Positions 1-8,230 of a DNA stretch of 64,000 nucleotides are shown here, one piece after another (position 1 is the first letter of the stretch; each line of letters begins with the position of its first letter). Where the stretch lies: the NCBI RefSeq assembly GCF_001314325.1, contig NZ_CP009429.1, forward strand, positions 1,426,501 through 1,490,500, given 5' to 3'. Origin of the DNA: Sphingopyxis macrogoltabida. GTDB lineage: Bacteria > Pseudomonadota > Alphaproteobacteria > Sphingomonadales > Sphingomonadaceae. The notes beneath the pieces were generated by a model. The model ran no database searches, had not been told where the DNA came from, and saw nothing but the letters and a program-made list of their open reading frames with translations. Position numbers and translations under genes: made by a program.

Positions 1-533
1 CCCTGCGGATCATAGGCGCCGCCGTGATAGAGCGGGCTGGCGATATGCTCGCCCATATCGACTTTCGCGACGATGTCGGTCCGATAGCCGAAGCGGGTCC
101 CCAGATAGTCGGCCTCGCGCGCGATCGCGTCAAAATCCTTCGGCGTCCACGCCGCCTCGAGATGCCCGGTTTTCAGGTCGCAATCGATGGCATGCTTTTC
201 GATCCGCGCCTTGACGCGGTTGTCGCGCCAGCACAGGTCGAACAGCGCGTCGGTGCGTTCGCGTCCGAAGTCCGCCTCCAGTTCCGATGCGGTCCAGCGC
301 AACCCCGGGATCAATTGCCCGCCGTTGCGTCCCGACGCGCCGAAGCCGATATGCTCGCGTTCGATCAGAATGACAGAAAAACCGCGCTCGGCGCAGGCTA
401 GCGCGGCGCTCAGCCCGGTGAACCCGCCGCCGATCACGGCAACATCGCAACGGCAATCGTCGCCCTCGACTGGCCGTGGCGGTCGCGCGTGCGCGGTCGC
501 CGCATAATAGCTGTGGTTCAGCGGGTCGGTCAT
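1..533 (-). CDS. puuB: FAD-dependent oxidoreductase, PuuB/OrdL-like (3' end outside window)
   Basis: Only the first ~177 residues are present; the frame stays open to the window edge. The N-terminus has a dinucleotide-binding fold with GGGFTGLSAALACAERG at about residues 35-51, followed by an acidic residue at the end of the second strand (LIERE). A second motif, GFGASGRNGGQL, is typical of the DAO/glycine oxidase superfamily and especially of gamma-glutamylputrescine oxidases. The ATG at 531-533 directly abuts the TGA of the upstream glutamine synthetase-like gene (534-536), so the two are probably co-transcribed and coupled. Together they suggest gamma-glutamylation followed by oxidation of a polyamine or similar amine. 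The exact substrate is inferred from the pairing and could differ. Confidence 0.75.
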   Translation of the reverse strand, partial: MTDPLNHSYYAATAHARPPRPVEGDDCRCDVAVIGGGFTGLSAALACAERGFSVILIEREHIGFGASGRNGGQLIPGLRWTASELEADFGRERTDALFDLCWRDNRVKARIEKHAIDCDLKTGHLEAAWTPKDFDAIAREADYLGTRFGYRTDIVAKVDMGEHIASPLYHGGAYDPQ

Positions 534-1880
534 TCAGACCCGCATCAGCAGATGTTCACGCTCCCAGCTCGACACCACCGACTGGTAGTTGAACAGTTCA
601 TAGTCCTTCACGGCAAAGAAGATTTCGAAGAAATCGTCGCCCAGAAGATTGCGCACCTTCTTGCACGAGGCGAAGCGGTCGAGCGCTGCTTCCAGGGTCC
701 GCGGCAGGGTGCGCGCGCGGTTGTACGCGCTGCCGGTGATCGGCTTCGGCGGCACCATCCGGTCGACCATCCCGATATAGCCGCAGACGAGCGACGCGGC
801 GATCGCCAGATAGGGATTGCTGTCGGCACCGGGCAGGCGGTTCTCGACGCGGCGGTTGTTCTTGTCGGACACCGGGATACGGAACCCGCACGAGCGGTTG
901 TCGACGCCCCACTGGACGTTGATCGGCGCCGCGCTGTCGGGCCGCATGCGCCGGAAACTGTTCACATTCGGCGCCCACATCGGCGAAATCTGCGGCATGA
1001 AGCGGATCAGGCCGGCGACATAGGAACGAAAGGCGGCGCTGTCGCGGCCGTTGGCGGTCGCGAACAGGTTGCGCCCCGTTTCGGCGTCGACGACCGACTG
1101 GTGGATATGCATCGCGCTGCCCGGCTGGCCCGCCATCGGGTTCGCCATAAAGGTCGCATAGACGTCGTGCTGTTTCGCGACGTTGCGCACGACGCGCTTG
1201 AACAGGAACACCTCGTCGGCGAGACGGAGGGGGTCGCCATGTTCGAAATTCACCTCGAGCTGCGCTGCGCCCATTTCGTGGATCATCGTATCGATATCGA
1301 GCCCCATCAGCTCGCAATCGTCATAGATATGATCGATGATATCCTCATATTCGTTCATCGCCTCGAGCCCGTAAGGCTGGCTCGCGGACTCGCTGCGGCC
1401 CGAGCGACCGGTGGGCGGAGTCAGCGGAAAGTCCGGGTCGGCATTCTGCGAGACAAGGTAGAATTCGACCTCGGGCGCGATGATCGGTTTCCAGCCCTTG
1501 TCGGCATAGAGCGCGAGCACTTTTTTGAGGATGGTCCGCGGCGCGATATCGACGTCGCTGCCGTCGCGGTTGTGGACGTCGGCGATCACGAACGCCGTGG
1601 GCGACGTGAAACCGGGGGCAACGCAGATCGTCGACGGGTCGGCGATCAATATCTTGTCGGGATCCTTGTCCCAGATATCGTCGATATCCTCGGGATAATG
1701 GCCGTCGATCGTGCAGATGAAGACGCTGCCCGGAATGCGCAGCGACTTGTCCTTCACCGATGACAGGAACTTCTTTGCCGGCAGCACCTTGCCGCGCTGG
1801 ACCCCGTTGATGTCGGGGATGATACATTCGACTTCGTCGATCTTATGTTCGCTGATCCATTGTTCCAGATTGACTGACAT
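534..1880 (-). CDS. puuA: Glutamine synthetase family protein, probable gamma-glutamylpolyamine synthetase
   Basis: The 448-residue protein starts at MSVNLEQW; a longer in-frame extension is proline/alanine-rich and looks unrelated. It carries the glutamine synthetase fold: an N-terminal beta-grasp region with PDINGVQRGK, then catalytic-domain segments APEVEFYLV and HEMGAAQLEVNFEHGDPL, and the ATP/metal-binding GSAMHIHQS. These match the PuuA/GS type III-like group rather than GlnA: there is no C-terminal adenylylation-loop tyrosine segment that I can recognise, and the neighbour is a PuuB-type oxidase. The likely reaction is ATP-dependent coupling of glutamate to an amine such as putrescine, in the cytoplasm. 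Ammonia as substrate cannot be excluded from sequence alone. Confidence 0.8.
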   Translation of the reverse strand: MSVNLEQWISEHKIDEVECIIPDINGVQRGKVLPAKKFLSSVKDKSLRIPGSVFICTIDGHYPEDIDDIWDKDPDKILIADPSTICVAPGFTSPTAFVIADVHNRDGSDVDIAPRTILKKVLALYADKGWKPIIAPEVEFYLVSQNADPDFPLTPPTGRSGRSESASQPYGLEAMNEYEDIIDHIYDDCELMGLDIDTMIHEMGAAQLEVNFEHGDPLRLADEVFLFKRVVRNVAKQHDVYATFMANPMAGQPGSAMHIHQSVVDAETGRNLFATANGRDSAAFRSYVAGLIRFMPQISPMWAPNVNSFRRMRPDSAAPINVQWGVDNRSCGFRIPVSDKNNRRVENRLPGADSNPYLAIAASLVCGYIGMVDRMVPPKPITGSAYNRARTLPRTLEAALDRFASCKKVRNLLGDDFFEIFFAVKDYELFNYQSVVSSWEREHLLMRV

Positions 1881-2125
1881 GTGCCCCCGATTGGGCGCAG
1901 AGACACGCCCGCTTGTGCAGGTACAGCCTATCGTGAAGTTCGGCGCAGCGCCAGAGGGGGCCGCCATCCGGGCATCGAGGGCATGATTTGATGCCGGATT
2001 CTTTGCTTTGCGCGACCGGCGATATCATAGCGCCGTCGCCACCGCTGACCGTCGACAAGGCGCGGATCGACGCTGCTTTGATCGCGACGATCGACTGACC
2101 GGCGCGCGTCAGGCCAGGCTGGCAA

Positions 2126-2338
2126 TCAGGCTGCGTCGGCCGCCGCCTGCGCCTTTGCGGCTGCGGCGGCGACTTGCCGCGCGCGCGTCACTTCGGTCAG
2201 GATCAGCTTGTCGGCCATGGTCCGCCAAGCCTGCGCCGCGCGCAAATTTCGGTCGCGCACTTGCGTCAGCGCGGTTTCCGCGGCTTCCGCTGCGCATTTC
2301 TCGGCCTGGGCCAGATAGAAATCGCTGGTGGCGGACAT
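2126..2338 (-). CDS. Small alanine-rich helical protein of unknown function
   Basis: This 70-residue protein begins MSATSDFYLAQAEKCAAEAA and is rich in Ala, Gln, Lys and Arg throughout, predicting one or two long amphipathic helices with no signal peptide or membrane segment. A strong Shine-Dalgarno (AAGGAGAG) lies just before the ATG at 2336-2338. I do not recognise a family, though short proteins of this character (an xLAQAExC start and a helical repeat) are common in sphingomonads. Its neighbours, infA/csp and a polyamine locus, give no functional clue. Confidence 0.6.
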   Translation of the reverse strand: MSATSDFYLAQAEKCAAEAAETALTQVRDRNLRAAQAWRTMADKLILTEVTRARQVAAAAAKAQAAADAA

Positions 2339-2571
2339 GGCGGCTCTCCTTGATGGGATCGGGGTAAGTGTCTGTCGTCAAATGGCGGTATTCAGTCGAC
2401 CATTTCGGCGATCAGGCGGCGTAGCTCGTGCCGCGACAGGGTCGGCGATCGCCGAACCGCTTTGGATGCCCGGGGGCCCGTGAGGGCCGGTCGGCGAAGG
2501 GGAGAAGAAAACGCATTCAAATTGAAAATCATAATGTCCTGAAGTCTGGTTATATTGAATTATTTGCAAAA

Positions 2572-2835
2572 TCAGCGCCGGGCGCCTTTGCGCGGGCCGC
2601 TTCCGGCCGGGCCGGCGCCACGATCGCGATAGACGATCCGGCCCTTGGTCAGATCGTAAGGCGTCATTTCGACGCGTACGGTGTCGCCCACGACCGACCG
2701 GATGCGGAAACGCCGCATCCGGCCAGCCGTGTAAGCGATGATACGATGGTCATTCTCCAGAAGGACGCCGAAGCGTCCGTCGGGGAGGATCTCATCGATC
2801 TGGCCGTCGAGGGTTAGTAGTTCCTCTTTGGCCAA
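2572..2835 (-). CDS. infA: Translation initiation factor IF-1
   Basis: The 87-residue protein is a single S1-like OB fold: [20 protein letters not shown], then [22 protein letters not shown], and [16 protein letters not shown], the IF-1 signature. It binds the 30S A site during initiation. A basic Gly/Pro-rich tail (about 15 residues after IVYRDRG) extends beyond the usual 72-residue length and is a deviation. It lies 3 bp downstream of the cold-shock gene, so both are probably on one mRNA, a logical pairing of RNA-binding OB-fold proteins. The 230 bp downstream are comparatively AT-rich near 2515-2570 and hold no gene I can support. Confidence 0.93.
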   Translation of the reverse strand: MAKEELLTLDGQIDEILPDGRFGVLLENDHRIIAYTAGRMRRFRIRSVVGDTVRVEMTPYDLTKGRIVYRDRGAGPAGSGPRKGARR

Positions 2836-2838
2836 GGA

Positions 2839-3045
2839 TCAGGCCGACTGGAGATTGACAGCCGAGGTCTTGCCGCGGTTGTCGGTCTCCAGTTCATAGG
2901 AGACGCGCTGATCCTTGTTCAGCGTGCCCATCCCGGCGCGTTCGACGGCGGTGATGTGGACGAAGCTGTCGCCCGAACCATCCTCGTTGGCAATGAAGCC
3001 ATAGCCTTTTTCGGTGTTGAAGAATTTTACGGTGCCGATCGGCAT
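2839..3045 (-). CDS. Cold-shock domain protein (CspA family)
   Basis: The 68-residue protein is one cold-shock domain. RNP-1 is visible as KGYGFI at about residues 13-18 and RNP-2 as SFVHI at about 27-31. It is expected to bind single-stranded RNA or DNA and act as an RNA chaperone. A clear ribosome site, AAAGGA, sits about 9 bp before the ATG at 3043-3045. The ~190-bp leader toward phoR contains a TTGACT-like -35 on the minus strand (3192-3197) but only a poor -10, so the promoter is not firmly placed. infA follows immediately. Confidence 0.93.
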   Translation of the reverse strand: MPIGTVKFFNTEKGYGFIANEDGSGDSFVHITAVERAGMGTLNKDQRVSYELETDNRGKTSAVNLQSA

Positions 3046-3234
3046 GGGGTCGTTCCTTTCACGGAATCGGAGTTACCGCCGGCTCATGCCGACGGCGCCA
3101 AGTAGCGTGAAGAAGGAAGTGTCCGCCGAAAGGCAAAAAAATCCGTCGCAGGCGACGATAGCGGTGGCAAGATGGGCCCTGATATCCGAAAAGTCAAGGA
3201 TATGAACGGAAACGGGCTTTTTGACCGACCGAAT

Positions 3235-4467
3235 TCAACTTTGCGCAGTCAACGGAAATGTCACCGAAACCCGCGTCCCCCGGCCGACTTCGCTATGAAT
3301 GTCGAGCTGTCCTTGATGCCGTTCGCTGATATGCTTGACGATGGCGAGGCCGAGGCCGGTACCGCCGACCGAGCGGCTGCGCGCTTCGTCGACGCGGTAG
3401 AAGCGCTCGGTCAGGCGGGGCAGGTGATCGGGAGCGATGCCGTCGCCTTCGTCGCTGACCGACAAGCGGACGCGCCGTCCCTCGCGGACCAGTTCGACCG
3501 TCACCGGGGTCCCTGCGCGGCCATATTTCATCGCGTTGGAAATGATGTTGTGCGCGAGTTGCCCGAGCTGCGCCCCGTCGCCGAGCATCGGCTGACTGTC
3601 GTCCCCGGCATTGGCGACGATATCCCGGGCGCGCGCGTGTTCGCTGTCGCGAAGCTGCGCGATCGTCGTTTTGACGATCGCGGCGAGGTCGACCGGCGTC
3701 GTCGGCCGGCGAAAGCGGTCGGCCTCGACGCGCGAGATCGACAGGAGGTCGATGACGAGTTGCTGCATGCGGCCAGCCTCGCGCTGGATGATCGACAGGA
3801 AGCGGTCGCGGGTCGGGCGGTCGGCGTCGCCGTTCATGTCCTGCAGCGTTTCGACATAGCCGAGGATCGCGGCGAGCGGGGTGCGCAACTCGTGGCTCGC
3901 ATTGGCGACGAAGTCTGAGCGCATGCGGTCGGCGGCGTCGATCGCCGTACGGTCGGCCAGAAAGATGATGCTTTCGTTCCCCGAGAGGGTGGCGATCCGC
4001 ATCGTCCAGCGCTGGCCGGGGCGCGGGAAGTCGACGAGGTTGATCGTCTCGAGCGGCGCATCGCCATCGATCCGCGACAGCCATTCGGTGGCGGCGGGGT
4101 GACGGATCGCGGTGCGGATATCGGCGCCGACGATATGCCGGCCGAGCAGCCGGACCGCGGCGTCGTTGGCGATGGTGACGATATTGTCGGCGATGCCCAG
4201 CAAGGGCTCCTTTTCCTGATCGACCCACAGCGCGAAATCGGGATGGCGCAGCAGCGACGGCGGCGGCAGGTCGGCCGGTGGCGTCGCGGTGCCCTGGGGA
4301 TCGGGGAGAGGCGCGGGCACGGCCCCGTGGACGATCGCCGCTCCGACGAGACCTGCGACGGTCAATATGGCGATTGCCAGCGCGTCGCCGCCCGCCAGCG
4401 CCGCGAAAATCGCCGCGACGGCGACCAGCGTCAACGCGATGATCAGGCTGGAAAGTCGATCGAGCAT
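3235..4467 (-). CDS. phoR: PhoR-type membrane sensor histidine kinase
   Basis: The start chosen is MLDRLSSL (410 residues), because the upstream in-frame extension is Arg-rich and precedes the first membrane segment. Two closely spaced transmembrane helices occupy about residues 8-47. A PAS-like domain follows (about 75-170), then the H-box SHELRTPLAAILGY with the phosphoacceptor His at about 192, an N-box (HNIISNAMKYG), a G1 box (DEGDGIAP) and a G2 box (GGTGLGLAIVKH). This is the PhoR architecture, which reports phosphate status to PhoB. No phoB or pst genes are adjacent; the next gene downstream is the cold-shock gene. A different signal is therefore possible. Confidence 0.8.
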   Translation of the reverse strand: MLDRLSSLIIALTLVAVAAIFAALAGGDALAIAILTVAGLVGAAIVHGAVPAPLPDPQGTATPPADLPPPSLLRHPDFALWVDQEKEPLLGIADNIVTIANDAAVRLLGRHIVGADIRTAIRHPAATEWLSRIDGDAPLETINLVDFPRPGQRWTMRIATLSGNESIIFLADRTAIDAADRMRSDFVANASHELRTPLAAILGYVETLQDMNGDADRPTRDRFLSIIQREAGRMQQLVIDLLSISRVEADRFRRPTTPVDLAAIVKTTIAQLRDSEHARARDIVANAGDDSQPMLGDGAQLGQLAHNIISNAMKYGRAGTPVTVELVREGRRVRLSVSDEGDGIAPDHLPRLTERFYRVDEARSRSVGGTGLGLAIVKHISERHQGQLDIHSEVGRGTRVSVTFPLTAQS

Positions 4468-4616
4468 CGTCGCTCGCCTCGCACGAAGGCGCCGGACAAT
4501 GCAAGGCCGTTCGCTGCCGTTAATCCTTCGCGGGCGAATGTCCCAAAGCGGGATGCGCTGCGCCCGCATGCGGTCTTTTGCTTTTCCTTAGCAGATCGAT
4601 GGTTTAAGCGACGGCC

Positions 4617-5033
4617 ATGGAAAACAGCGATATCCCGGCCGAAAACACGCCCGCAGGCGCCGATGAAGCCGTGCCCTCGCGGCGCAGGATGCTGGCGCTT
4701 GGCGCCGTGGGCGTCTCCGCCGCGCTGACGATCCGCCCGGCCTTTGCGCAGACAGCAGTTTCAGTGATGAACTGCCAGATCCCGGTTCCGCCGCCGACCG
4801 CCGCCGGCCAGTATATCGACACCAACGGCAAGCTCGTTCCGCCGGGCACCAAGGGCGCATTCCCGGGGGCAGTGCGGCCGTTCACGGGCGAGGAAGTGAA
4901 GCGGGCGTTTCAGGGGCAAAATTTGCCCGGTACGACTTACAACCAGTCGCAGGCCTATCTGAAATATATCCGGCGCTTGCAGGCGGGGCAGAGCGGCTTT
5001 ACCTGTTACGCATCGATCCAGATGCCGCGCTGA
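4617..5033 (+). CDS. Tat-exported small protein of unknown function
   Basis: The 138-residue protein carries a twin-arginine signal: SRRRM followed by a hydrophobic stretch (LALGAVGVSAALTI) and an AFA cleavage site near residue 44. The mature part is about 94 residues with Pro/Gly-rich segments and two cysteines (MNCQIP near the start, FTCYA near the end), which could form a disulfide in the periplasm. No enzyme motif is visible and I do not recognise a family. A folded or cofactor-containing periplasmic product is suggested by the Tat signal. The gene is divergent from phoR. Confidence 0.72.
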   Translation: MENSDIPAENTPAGADEAVPSRRRMLALGAVGVSAALTIRPAFAQTAVSVMNCQIPVPPPTAAGQYIDTNGKLVPPGTKGAFPGAVRPFTGEEVKRAFQGQNLPGTTYNQSQAYLKYIRRLQAGQSGFTCYASIQMPR

Positions 5034-5080
5034 TCATTTCCTTTCGGGCGATGACGGCATCGCCAGACGAAGGGACATGT

Positions 5081-6082
5081 GTGAAACTAGCTTCGCTCAA
5101 AGCCGGTCGCGACGGGCGGCTTGTCGTCGTGTCCGATGATCTCGCCTGGTACACCGACGCCGGCCAGATCGCCGCGACGATGCAATATGCACTCGACAAC
5201 TGGGCCTATGCGGCGCCCCGCCTCGCGGCGCTGGCCGAAGATCTCAACCATGACGCGATCCCGAAGGAGCGCTTTCACGAGCGCGACGCGGCATCGCCGC
5301 TCCCGCGCGCTTATCAATGGGCCGACGGCAGCGCCTATGTGAACCATGTCGCGCTGGTGCGGCAGGCGCGGGGCGCCGAAATGCCCGACAGCTTCTGGCA
5401 CGACCCGTTGATGTACCAGGGCGGCAGCGATGCCTTCCTGGCGCCGCGCGATCCGATCCCGCTTGGCGATCCGGCGTGGGGCTGCGACATGGAGGCCGAA
5501 GTGGTGGTCGTCACCGGCGACGTTCCGGCAGGGGTCGATCCCGAAACCGCCCGCCAGCATATCCTGCTCGTCGGATTGACCAACGATGTGTCGCTACGCG
5601 GCTTGATTCCGGCGGAACTCGCCAAGGGGTTCGGCTTTTTCCAGTCGAAGCCGTCGAGCGCGATGTCGCCGGTGTTCGTGACCCCCGACGCGCTCGGCGA
5701 GCGCTGGAAGGACGGCAAGCTTCACGGGACGTTGTGCGTCGACCTGAACGGCGAGCCGCTCGGCCGTGCCGATGCGGGGGTCGATATGACGTTCGATTTC
5801 GGCGCGCTGATCGCGCATGCCGCGAAGACGCGCGATCTGGGCGCCGGCACGATCATCGGGTCGGGGACGGTGTCGAACCGCGGTGCCGACGGCGGTCCCG
5901 GCAAGTCGATTGCCGATGGCGGGCTTGGTTACAGTTGTCTCGCCGAAGTGCGGACGGTCGAGACGATTATGCAGGGCGAACCACGGACGCCGTTCATGCA
6001 AAAGGGTGACAGGGTCCGCATCTGGATGGACGACGACCGTCACCACAGCATCTTCGGCGCCATCGAGCAGCAGGTCGGCTGA
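5081..6082 (+). CDS. Fumarylacetoacetate hydrolase family protein
   Basis: I place the start at a GTG (5081) preceded by AAGGGA at the right distance, giving 333 residues beginning MKLASLKAGRDGRL. Longer in-frame starts add only an unlikely leader. The C-terminal two thirds match the FAA hydrolase fold, including DMEAEVVVVTGDVP, where acidic residues act as metal ligands, VSLRGLIP, and the GxGTVSNR segment (GSGTVSNRG). Family members cleave C-C bonds in fumarylacetoacetate or related diketo acids. The N-terminal region (YAAPRLAALAEDL, FWHDPLMYQGGSDAF) fits the longer FAH subfamily. No tyrosine-catabolism genes are adjacent, so the substrate is open. Confidence 0.85.
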   Translation: MKLASLKAGRDGRLVVVSDDLAWYTDAGQIAATMQYALDNWAYAAPRLAALAEDLNHDAIPKERFHERDAASPLPRAYQWADGSAYVNHVALVRQARGAEMPDSFWHDPLMYQGGSDAFLAPRDPIPLGDPAWGCDMEAEVVVVTGDVPAGVDPETARQHILLVGLTNDVSLRGLIPAELAKGFGFFQSKPSSAMSPVFVTPDALGERWKDGKLHGTLCVDLNGEPLGRADAGVDMTFDFGALIAHAAKTRDLGAGTIIGSGTVSNRGADGGPGKSIADGGLGYSCLAEVRTVETIMQGEPRTPFMQKGDRVRIWMDDDRHHSIFGAIEQQVG

Positions 6083-6085
6083 ACG

Positions 6086-6114
6086 AAAAAGGGGCGGGAT
6101 CGCTCCCGCCCCTT
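6086..6114 (-). terminator. Intrinsic terminator for the Tad operon, probably bidirectional
   Basis: An 11-bp perfect GC-rich stem (6089-6099 with 6104-6114) closes a TCGC loop between two convergent genes. Read on the minus strand the stem is followed at once by five T residues (6090-6086), a textbook Rho-independent terminator for tadC. On the plus strand the tail is only weakly T-rich (GGTTGGTTTT), so termination of the hydrolase gene is likely but weaker. Confidence 0.85.
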
Positions 6115-6132
6115 CGGTTGGTTTTGGGTCGA

Positions 6133-7179
6133 TCAGCCCGCGCCGCCGCCGAATTTCCCGCCCGACATCGCGTCGCTCAGCGAGCAGGCCGCCGGGCCGA
6201 GAATGACGACGAACAGCGTCGGCAGGATGAACAGGATCAGCGGAACGGTCATGATGGCCGGCAGACGCGCGGCCTTTTCTTCGGCGCGCATCATGCGTTC
6301 GTTGCGGAATTCCGCCGAAAGCACGCGGAGCGCGCTGGCCAGCGGTGTGCCGTATTTCTCGGTCTGGATCATCGTCGTGACGACGCCCTTCACCGACTCC
6401 AGATTGACGCGGTAGGCAAGATTCTCGAACGCCTGTCGACGCTCGGTCAGAAAGCCGAGTTCGATCGAGGTGAGCGCGAATTCCTCACCCAGTTCGGGAT
6501 AGGCGCGGCCCAGTTCCTTCGAAACCCGCGAAAAGGCAGAGTCGACGGTCAAGCCCGCTTCGGCGCAGATGACCAGCAGATCGAGCGCGTCGGGAAGGCC
6601 CTTGCGGATCGCGTCGGTGCGTTTGGCGCGCTTGTTGTCGACGAACAGGTCGGGTGCCTTGTAGCCGAGCAGCAGTGCCCCCATGACGCCGGCCGCACTC
6701 TTGAACGGCGTCAGGTCGGGCCACATTTCGATGCCGTAGATCAGGAAAGCGGCAAGGCCGCCGAACACGATCGGCAGGACGAGGCGTCCGAAAATGACGG
6801 TGACAGCAAGATCCTTGGACCGGATACCGGCTTGCGCCAGCTTCTGCTGCACTTCCTTGATCTGTTCGTCCTGCAGCACCTGCAGCCTGCCGAGGAAGGT
6901 GCGCATCTTGTCCGCGGTCTGATTCTTGCGAACCAGCCGTGCGCGGCGCTTCGTCGTCGATGCGGTGACCCCGGCCTTGAGCTGTTCGCGGCGGTCGTTG
7001 AGCGCCTTGACGCGTTTCGCCATCGGATCGCGGACCGTCATCGCCCCGTAAATTGCGACGATCACGGCGAACACGCCGACCGCGGCGAGCAGCGTCGAGG
7101 CCCAGATGACGTCGACGCCGAGCAGGGTCGGGCCGCGCTGGGCGCCGGTGAAGGCGGTGAGGAGAAGGCTGCTGTTCAT
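6133..7179 (-). CDS. tadC: Tad pilus platform protein TadC (type II secretion F family)
   Basis: The 348-residue protein has an N-terminal membrane helix, a cytoplasmic T2SSF domain in the middle (RKGLPDALDLLVICAEAGLTVDSAF, the F-family signature, roughly residues 190-215) and hydrophobic helices near 130-165 and at the C-terminus (PAIMTVPLILFILPTLFVVILG). TadC and TadB together form the inner-membrane platform for Tad/Flp pilus assembly. It is the last gene of the operon, 13 bp after tadB, with GAAGG before the ATG and a strong terminator after it. Confidence 0.92.
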   Translation of the reverse strand: MNSSLLLTAFTGAQRGPTLLGVDVIWASTLLAAVGVFAVIVAIYGAMTVRDPMAKRVKALNDRREQLKAGVTASTTKRRARLVRKNQTADKMRTFLGRLQVLQDEQIKEVQQKLAQAGIRSKDLAVTVIFGRLVLPIVFGGLAAFLIYGIEMWPDLTPFKSAAGVMGALLLGYKAPDLFVDNKRAKRTDAIRKGLPDALDLLVICAEAGLTVDSAFSRVSKELGRAYPELGEEFALTSIELGFLTERRQAFENLAYRVNLESVKGVVTTMIQTEKYGTPLASALRVLSAEFRNERMMRAEEKAARLPAIMTVPLILFILPTLFVVILGPAACSLSDAMSGGKFGGGAG

Positions 7180-7192
7180 CTGTCGTGCCTTC

Positions 7193-8164
7193 TCAGATTT
7201 CGAAGCTGATCATTTTGGCCATGATGAACACCCCGATACTCATCCACACGAGCCCCCCGAGACCGGCGATCATCAGACGCGGGTCGACAAAGAAGCCCTG
7301 GAGATATTCGGGATTCATCAGCCACACGATGCCGAAAACGAAGAAGGGCAGCGAACCGACGATATAGGCGGACGCTTTCGCTTCCGACGACATGGCGCGA
7401 ATTTTCAGTTTCATCTGCGCGCGCTTGCGCAGCACGTCGGACAGGTTGGCCAGCGTTTCGGCGAGGTTACCGCCCGTTTCGCGCTGGATGGAGATCGTGA
7501 TGCAGAAGAACTGGAATTCGGGCGTACCGAGCAGGTTTGCCGATTCCTGCAGCGCGGCTTCCATCGTGTTGCCGATACGGATGCGCTCGATCACCCCCTT
7601 GAACTCCTCGCCGACCGGACCCGGAAGTTCCTGGCTGACGACCTGGAAGGTTTCCGTAACCGGAAGACCCGATTTCAGGCCGCGGACGAGCAGGTCGATC
7701 GCATCGGGAAAACGCGCGTTAAACTGTTTCAGGCGCTTGTTGATCAGCCGGCCGACGATCATATAGGGAAGACCCAGTCCCGCCAGCAGCCCGATCATCG
7801 CGGCCAGCAGCGGCGGCGAACGAAACACAAGCAGCATGCCGGTCACGATCACGAACGCAGCCATCGAACCGAGCATATACTGGCTGACGGTCCAGCCCTT
7901 GCCGGTGCGGCGCAGCCGCAATTCCATCTGCTCGCGGCGCGGCATCAGGCTGGAGATGTTCGCATTTCCTTGCCCGCCGGCCGCCTGAATGGTCTTGCGC
8001 ATCTGCGCTGCGACCACCGCCTCGGTCGAGTTGGCGTGCCGGTCCTTGACCATCGACAGGCGCCGCGACTTCGCTTTGCCGACCGACGGGCCGCCGAGCA
8101 GGATGACCAGCACGGCAAAGGCCAGGAAGGCGGCGGCGATGATGAGGATGACTGACAGGTTCAT
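7193..8164 (-). CDS. tadB: Tad pilus platform protein TadB (type II secretion F family)
   Basis: The 323-residue protein begins with a membrane helix (LSVILIIAAAFLAFAVLVILLGG), then a basic linker, two more helices near 105-140, the T2SSF domain (RFPDAIDLLVRGLKSGLPVTETF), and a C-terminal pair of helices. It is the paralogue and partner of TadC in the pilus platform. In typical Tad loci cpaF (tadA), the motor ATPase that drives this platform, lies directly upstream; here the preceding gene is cpaE, only 66 bp away. Confidence 0.92.
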   Translation of the reverse strand: MNLSVILIIAAAFLAFAVLVILLGGPSVGKAKSRRLSMVKDRHANSTEAVVAAQMRKTIQAAGGQGNANISSLMPRREQMELRLRRTGKGWTVSQYMLGSMAAFVIVTGMLLVFRSPPLLAAMIGLLAGLGLPYMIVGRLINKRLKQFNARFPDAIDLLVRGLKSGLPVTETFQVVSQELPGPVGEEFKGVIERIRIGNTMEAALQESANLLGTPEFQFFCITISIQRETGGNLAETLANLSDVLRKRAQMKLKIRAMSSEAKASAYIVGSLPFFVFGIVWLMNPEYLQGFFVDPRLMIAGLGGLVWMSIGVFIMAKMISFEI

Positions 8165-8199
8165 GGTCTGACTTTGTCCGCTTCGGTCAACGGGGCAAC

Positions 8200-8223
8200 G
8201 CCGGCCAGCGAGCGCCGGCCGGC
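8200..8223. other. Hairpin in the cpaE-tadB intergenic gap
   Basis: In the 66-bp gap between cpaE and tadB a 7-bp GC stem (GCCGGCC at 8200-8206 and GGCCGGC at 8217-8223) closes a 10-base loop. It lacks a T-run on either strand, so it is not a clear terminator. It may modulate expression of the platform genes relative to the upstream genes, or be a relic at the site where cpaF normally sits. Both are inferences. Confidence 0.45.
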
Positions 8224-8230
8224 ATCGTCC

